A stretch of DNA of 64,000 nucleotides from Plasmopara viticola (Eukaryota; Oomycota; Peronosporomycetes; Peronosporales; Peronosporaceae), in contig MBPM02000006.1 in NCBI GenBank assembly GCA_001695595.3, positions 62,001 to 126,000 on the forward strand. Direction: 5' to 3'. A program made the position numbers and the translations under genes. The notes beneath the pieces are model-generated. The model did no database searches and was not told the origin of the DNA. It saw only the letters and a program-made list of their open reading frames with translations. Positions 57,988 through 64,000 of the stretch are shown one piece after another. Position 1 is the stretch's first letter. The number at the start of each line of letters is the position of its first letter.

Positions 57988-60670
57988 ATGGGGCCAGGCG
58001 ATCGTCTCGCCATGCCGCGCTTAACGTCTCGGGAGTCTCCACCCTCCAATGTAGCTCTTCCGTCCTCACCCTCTCCGTCACCGGCGTCACCGAGTGAGGG
58101 CGAGGAAGAGTCGTCGATCGTTGAGGAGCTCCAGCGACGCAAGGCCGCTTTCTTATCGCACTTTAAGAGCACTAGTTCGCCGAATGCCGGTGATGATGGC
58201 GCAGAGCCCACGTCGACCGACTTTTGTATCTCTCGCTCGATGGATGGATGGATGGGATCGCATGGTGCGGACCATAAATGTCATGTGTGCAATGCTCCGC
58301 TTCGACTCTTGCGGCTTCGAGTAGGTTTGATACGATGCGAGGATTTTTTTTGGTGTAATATGCTAATTACGGTCATACTGTGGTGGTCTATAGCACCGGT
58401 GTCGGAACTGTGGCGAGGCAGTGTGTGGCGTGCACAGCAAGAATCAAGTGCCACTACCTCATTTGGGCATTATGAAGGAGGTGCGAGTGTGTGACTTGTG
58501 CACAAGACAACTCGTCCAGCGTCGCGCGGGGTATCGGAGTCCAAAGAAAATGGGCCAGAATTCGACTTCTAATTTGCACGGCGATCGAGAGAGCGATCCT
58601 GAATTGTCGCCGGGGGCCGGCGAGAAGACGGCGGCTTCTTTGTCCTTACCGCTAGCTGGAAAAGACAAGACTCTTTCGGTGGATGGTGCGGCTAATGCAA
58701 TTGAAGCTTTGCATGTAGGTAGTCGAAAAAGCTTCAATTTGAACTCTCCAGGGGGTGGGTTGACGAGCGATAGTATCAATGCAATGCCCGGTATATTGTA
58801 CAGCTGCTTGTTAGAAGAACAAGATAATAAGATGGATGAGATTTTGTATCTCGGCACGTTCACGATGGGTGGACGGTCTCTCGCGAGCCGTCGCATGAGT
58901 GCGAATGTGGCGTTGTGGAAATGGCGCTTTTTCATGCTGACGACGGCAGAGATGCTGTGTTTTAAGGCGGCAGGATCAATACCAGATGATGATTCGGCTT
59001 CTTTGTCGGCCATGGCTCTAGGTGAAGTGCGGTCGACAGTTCATCTGTCGGATATATTGCATACTGAAGTAAACGACCAATTTCCGCGCATTCTCACAGT
59101 AATTCGCTCCGATGGACGAGTGTTTCGTGTGCGAGCGCGTACACCAGAGCAGTGTTCGGAAATAGCCACCACACTACGTAAGGCCATGCAACACTTTCAA
59201 GATGCGCTGTTCAAGCTGCAACGAGGTCCACAGCCTGAAGACAATGCGATCAGTTGTGTGACCGTCCAGCACGAGTCGTCTCTTCCTGAGTCTGTCGTTG
59301 CGAGTAATCCAGCTGTAGGTGAAGCGTTTCAGGTGGACCTGTATCCTTCAAGCATTCTCCGATTTTACGTGAGTGGCCCGTCAGCTATTGGCACGGCACA
59401 ATTCTCGCGCGAGATGTTGACCCGTGGCTCAAAAGAAGGCTCACCCATTGTTGTAGAGGCTGAACCATTGGAAAATGGTCCCCGCGATGAACATGCACTG
59501 CATGTAGCGGTTCGAACGGAAAATGCTCCTGGTGAATTGGAAGTTGCTGAGGAAAATCGACGCTTTTGGGGACTAACTTCTTTTCTGGCAGCTGTAGCCG
59601 CAATTACGAACTCGATGGACAAACGCTCGTTTGAATTGTTGGCTTGGCTATCGGCTCTCGTTCTCTTTCTCACACGCTTTCACGAGCAAATTAGCATCTC
59701 ACTGGCAACTAAACGGTTGTCACGGGCGCATCAGTTGCAAGTCGAATGTGTTAGCATCACGGTGGGCAAAAGCGAAGGAGCGTCGGACGGGAATAATAAT
59801 GACCAGGGCGAAGACCTGAAGCCGGATAGCCGCTTTCTTGCTGGTTGTGAAGGTAACGTGGAAGAAGCAAAAGAACGCTATGCGGCAACGTTGAAATGGC
59901 GGAAAGAAAATGACGTCGATACAATTTTGCTGCGTCCGTCTCACGTATTCACGGATATGAAGGAGTGTTTTACCCACTTTACCCACAAGAAAGATCGATT
60001 AGGTCATCTTATATCGTTTGAATTCTTGGGCGGCCAACGGAAGGCGCTTCATGACTTTACCGCTCGTGGTGTCACGGAAGACGAAGCGATCATGCACCAT
60101 GTGCGAATGATGGAGTTTATGTGGAAAGTGATCGATCCACGGCCATTTCCAGAGGGCAACATGCTGAAAATATACGACATTAAAGGTATTTCGATGGCAG
60201 ATTTGTCGAGTGATGTGGTGAACTATACAAAGAAATGGGGGGAAATAATTGCTACGTACAACCCGGAGCGTGTGTACCAAGTTTTTATTGTCAATCCGCC
60301 TGCGTGGTTTAACCTCATCTGGAAACTGGTTTCTCCTCTGGTGAACGCTAAAACACGGGAGCGAATTCATGTGCTTCGCGGGAACAAGGACGTAACCAAA
60401 GCTTTGCTGGAATTTGTCGCGCCGGAAAACCTACCAAAGGAATACGGCGGAGAGTGTCAATGTGAGGGCGGATGTTTTACGCATTCTCCTGAAGAAAATG
60501 ACATTCGGGAGTGGACCGAATTTGTAAATGCCAACTACCATGGGGATGTTAACGACCCAGTCCTTGTCGACGCTTACAAAAAATTATGCGAAAAGTATCG
60601 CAAACAATTGGTACTTCCAGGCTCCAGCACTAACGCCATTCCTCCACTGCCAAGTAAAACAACACCTTGA
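57988..60670 (+). CDS. FYVE-PH-SEC14 (CRAL-TRIO) lipid-signalling protein
   Basis: Two exons: 57988-58320 and 58394-60670, total 869 residues. The intron is 73 nt, donor GTAGGT, and its removal joins C-H-V-C-N-A-P-L to the FYVE core R-H-R-C-R-N-C-G. FYVE (about 90-150) binds phosphatidylinositol 3-phosphate through this basic motif and two zincs. A PH domain follows at about 255-390 (W-K-W-R-F-F-M-L). Two hydrophobic stretches at about 500-540 may be a membrane hairpin. A CRAL-TRIO/SEC14 lipid-transfer domain lies at about 590-790, with Y-D-I-K-G-I and the F-I-V-N-P-P-A-W-F hallmark. The combination points to phosphoinositide-dependent lipid transfer on endosomes. It ends 81 bp from the convergent PMS1 gene. 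A GATG repeat sits in exon 1 just before the zinc fingers. A later start at 58012 is possible. Confidence 0.9.
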
Positions 60671-60751
60671 GACTAAATAATTATACAAAGAGCCATCCAT
60701 CGAAGTGGTGCGCAGGCCGTACTATTAACCTCGCACTTCAATATACAAAAA

Positions 60752-63567
60752 CTAATTGCTGTCGTGGTTGTCTTTGAGATGCATGAGGTTTACTAAATGG
60801 CGGAGGGTTGGACGTCTACAAAAAGCAAAGCAAACGCTAAGACTCGCAAGCATGACAACACTTTTAGTTTGCGTACCCGTGAGGACAATTCCATGGTTGG
60901 TCTAGCCCGGAGAGATTGCGGACAATCTGTCAAAGCAATAGAGCAGACATAGTGTAAAAACGGGAGCGACAGATAACCAAGCTCAAGTATACATGCCTTT
61001 TGCATCTCCTCCTTGTGGAGAGCTGTACCAATCATGATGGAGCTTCGACATGCTCGGGAAGCAAACATCGCCATTACTTTAGGCAAGCGGATAGCAGAGG
61101 GATTTAAAGGTGCGTCCATGAGCAGCGACACCAGCTCGCGAACATCTTTTCAAATGTGTTGTCGATCAAATAAGTCTCTACATATTAAGGTAGCAAACGT
61201 ACCTTCAATACCGAACTGCGTGTGCTTTGTGAAAGGCAAAGATAGCAGCTTCAACTTTTTAGTCGCTGGCGCATTCTTGTCCACCACAAAAGTGAACCCG
61301 TTTTTTGCAAAAACACTCAGATGATCTAAAATGACCATTTCTTCTCCAGCAGTCAACTCCAGCATCATCGGACGGACCAGGGGTTGCTGGTGCATCACCG
61401 TGGTCTGCTGTAGTGTCTCGTAATTAAATTTTTCATCGCTGGCATGCTGGTCGATAATGAACATGTCATTGTCCAATTTGGCAATAATAAAGCCAAGGTT
61501 GAACTGGCCAAGAACTTCCATCCGCTTAAAATCTTCCTTATCAAGTACACGCTGCAGTGCCACTGCTGCCAACTCGTTATTCGCCGCAAGGGCTTCAGCA
61601 TCAACAACGGTTGAGCACGACTTTGGCACCTTTAGGCGATTATTCTTTCTCATTCGCTCATGTTCCACCTCTTCTTTAAAATACTGTTGTCGCCCTTTTA
61701 CCATCTCGTCAAAAGACCACACATGCTTCTGAGGTGTCACAAATCTCGACTGTGAAGGCAAAGGGGAACAGAGTTTTCGTCTTTTAATGACTTTTTGAAA
61801 GTCCGATTGAAATTGTTCTGAAGAAATAGATTGAGAAGCGGCCGGTGTCTTTGGTGCCAAAACTTGTTTGAGCTCTGCGACTGTTTTAGGCTTTTCTGTA
61901 GGCTTATCACTTGCACAACGCGTGCCTACATTAGGCTGATAAACTCCACCGTTGATATGGTCCGGCCTCTCCGCCACAAAACTATCTTGCGATCTTTCAG
62001 CAGCGGTCGACTCATCATCAGCAGTGGAGAAGCGCTTTAGCCGATTACCATTATCAGCCTCTAGAGCAGGCAAAGTAAATGGTTTTAGAGGTGTTTCGGC
62101 TTTAGCGGCTCGAGAAAATGTTGCCATCAAGGGTTGAACAGTAAAAGTTCCTCGGCTTGGCTCGTAAAGCCTGATGAGACCCGTCTTGAACGCATCAATA
62201 ATCTCAGCTTCCTTAAAGTTTTACAAATGTGATCACAAAAATTATTTTGAATCACAACCAGGCGATCGAGACGACAAGCCTACGTACATAATTTACAAAT
62301 GTCTCGCGTTTGTCTGGTGTAACATTAATGTCGTAGTCGCTCAATGGAAGATGAAAGTTGAGTACACATGCTGGCTTTTGTTTCATTTCGTATTGCCGCC
62401 AGACTTCATTCAGTGTCTTAGCCATCTATTCCCACAGAATCACCGTCAGTCTAAGAGCTGGCACGCTTCAAATAGCTCGGTCATCCACAGACCTTCGGAA
62501 GATCAAACGGCCGTCCATTAATAAAAAAGAATTGTCGATCGGTGTCACTGCGGCCAACTCCAGCTCCGACCTTAGAGACGTATCCCTCCACCTCGCGCCT
62601 TTTGTGACTCATTACCTTTTCAATCTCGATTGCAGGGCCCTTCTGCTCATCAATAAAGTTATCGTAGTCATTCTTTCCAGCTCCATCTTTCTTCACACTG
62701 CTATTCAGCTTAAAATCCACACGCATAAGTGTTTTAAAAAACTTGATGCCGAACACATTTGCAATGTTTTCTCCCATCGTCTGGTGCGCTTGAGTAGCCA
62801 GCACAACATTTCGACTGGCATTTTTTCCCGTAATGTTAAGCACACAGATTTTAACGTTCGCGCAACTCACAGCGTATGCCTGCAGCACCTTCAGCATTTT
62901 AGCATAATGCTTCTTAATATTTCGCTGAAAGTCTTCGTATCGAACAACTAGTGGCTGTAGTGCCCTCAGCATGTAACGGGGTATTAGCAAAGGTAAAATC
63001 CTTCGCATCAGCATTACAATTTACCTTGAAAAGCTCTTCAACTATGATTGTGGTCCCCACAGGCCGCGCCTTCTTTGTTTGATTTACAAGCACCCCACTC
63101 GCGTTGTACTTTAGCAGCGCCCCCACAATCTCATTTTGCGTCCTTGTACATACAGTAAAGCTTGCCGCAAGCTCACATATTGAGCTGAGCGCTTCGCCTC
63201 TGCAATATAAACAAAATTAGCAAAAACTAGCGCTGTAGTTCGTTCGCAAACAATTGCCGCACCGAAAGCCAAAGGATTGAACGGTCTCGATGTCCTCGAA
63301 GCTACTGATCTTACTAGTGTAATGCTTTCGCGCCAGAAATGCATAATTATCGGGCGCAATACCTACGCCATTGTCGCTCACCTCGAAGGCATCACGCCCA
63401 AATTCCTTCAGCTTCACTTCAATCTGCGTTGCGCCAGCGTCCAGCGCATTCTCCACAAGTTCCTTGACGGCCGTTGCTAGGTCCACTACTGACTGTCCAC
63501 TGCATATTCGCTGCACGTCGCGTGCATCCAATACGTGCAGCGCCGACGTTGCGGAAGTAGGAGCCAT
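60752..63567 (-). CDS. PMS1: Mismatch-repair MutL homologue PMS1/PMS2
   Basis: Orthologue of human PMS2/yeast Pms1, the MutLalpha endonuclease subunit that nicks DNA near mismatches in the nucleus. Eight exons: 63567-63263, 63199-63025, 62954-62493, 62425-62288, 62211-61203, 61145-60997, 60926-60877, 60815-60752, total 783 residues in frame. N-terminal ATPase motifs: E-L-V-E-N-A-L-D-A-G-A at 36-46, D-N-G-V-G, and G-F-R-G-E-A-L formed across the first intron. The C-terminal endonuclease has D-Q-H-A-S-D-E at 614-620, S-R-A-C-R, and C-P-H-G-R-P completed across the last intron. The sixth intron starts GC instead of GT. The linker (about 380-560) is disordered. It starts 92 bp from the divergent thioesterase gene. 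Confidence 0.92.
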
Positions 63568-63586
63568 CAATGCGCGCGGAATTCGC

Positions 63587-63593
63587 AGAGTGA
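63587..63593 (-). promoter_or_regulatory. Inr-like element of PMS1
   Basis: On the minus strand TCACTCT matches YCAYTYY, 20 bases before the PMS1 ATG. It lies in the 92-bp shared promoter. Consensus match only. Confidence 0.4.
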
Positions 63594-63617
63594 TGGTCGG
63601 GTCAAGCGTTTAGAAAT

Positions 63618-63624
63618 CCACTTT
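63618..63624 (+). promoter_or_regulatory. Inr-like element of the thioesterase gene
   Basis: CCACTTT matches YCAYTYY and lies 36 bases before the ATG at 63660. With the PMS1 element it makes a compact bidirectional promoter. Confidence 0.4.
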
Positions 63625-63659
63625 AGAAACGAAAAAAACATGACTCGGCACACAATACT

Positions 63660-64000
63660 ATGCTTAAGAAGCTTGTGGGCACAGCGCAAGATTTATGGCG
63701 CATGCGACGCATGCCTATGCAAATACGCGCAAAAGACACACGGCTGGCATTCACCGACATCATTGTAAATATTTAAAGATGTTGAATTTTGTCATTGATT
63801 GATGGCCACTAACGGCGAGAAGTTTTACAGGGCGACGAAAGTCAGAAGGGCAGGTGGCTGCGTACGGGTCCTATCTTAGAGCTGATGGACGTTCTGGCTG
63901 GCACTATTTCATCCCGCGTATCACTTGGTGCTACTGCAACTATCTCGTTTGACCGCGTGGACCTGGTCAAGCCAGTGTTTCACGGCGATCTGGTGCGCTT
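63660..64000 (+). CDS. Hotdog acyl-CoA thioesterase, 5' part (partial)
   Basis: Exon 1 is 63660-63764 and exon 2 runs from 63831 past the window end. The 66-nt intron has donor GTAAAT, a CTAAC branch-like site and acceptor TTTACAG, and joins in phase. The first 35 residues are basic and Met/Arg rich (M-L-K-K-L-V-G-T-A, M-R-R-M-P-M), a possible mitochondrial targeting peptide. Exon 2 has G-R-W-L-R-T-G-P-I-L-E-L-M-D, then S-F-D-R-V-D-L-V-K-P-V-F-H-G-D, the layout of a BFIT/BACH hotdog domain that hydrolyses acyl-CoA to free fatty acid and CoA. Only about 92 residues are visible, so a second hotdog domain cannot be excluded. It is divergent from PMS1. The longer frame from 63648 has a stop and was not chosen. 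Confidence 0.75.

Noticed and set aside
1..64000. CRISPR arrays, bacterial operons, ribosome-binding sites, rRNA genes
   Set aside because: None seen; introns and gene families show nuclear eukaryotic DNA.

Overview
This is eukaryotic nuclear DNA, almost certainly from an oomycete of the Peronosporales (Phytophthora or a downy mildew). The evidence is a secreted ORF with RxLR and acidic dEER-like motifs, very short introns (50-76 nt, many with GTRNGT donors), Inr-like YCAYTYY motifs just upstream of several starts, a FYVE-PH-SEC14 lipid-signalling protein, and decayed Gypsy, Copia and LINE-type elements.

Layout. 1-265: 3' end of an unidentified gene. 1777-18883: a roughly 17 kb imperfect palindrome. 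Two arms of about 5.3 kb carry the same set of broken ORFs in mirror order. The right arm is split by an insert of about 3.3 kb. The 3.2 kb loop holds an RxLR effector candidate, a stray C-terminal exon and a LINE tail. 19392-24203: broken Gypsy element with a 5' LTR. 24204-31100: AT-rich DNA with no gene I can support.

31117-44019 is a gene island: glucokinase (+), a giant LRR-IQ protein (-), a PX protein (+), a predicted bisphosphate nucleotidase-kinase fusion (-), a LINE 3' fragment (-), and a second PX protein (-). 44020-55440: repeat-rich, with a Copia element at 46908-51490 and two acidic coding remnants. 55441-64000 is a second island: a third PX protein (+), a hairpin repeat, FYVE-PH-SEC14 (+), the MutL homologue PMS1/PMS2 (-) in eight exons, and the 5' part of a hotdog acyl-CoA thioesterase (+, cut by the window end).

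Island genes are tightly packed: three tail-to-tail pairs lie 36-87 bp apart, and PMS1 and the thioesterase are divergent across 92 bp. Exon boundaries were worked out by hand from splice signals, frame and family motifs; each multi-exon model gives a length divisible by three. Three PX proteins and one FYVE-PH-SEC14 protein suggest phosphoinositide and membrane-traffic functions here. The remaining genes cover glycolysis entry, nucleotide or inositol phosphate hydrolysis, and DNA mismatch repair. Possible novelties are the mirrored multi-ORF element around the effector, the nucleotidase-kinase fusion, and the tail-anchored glucokinase.
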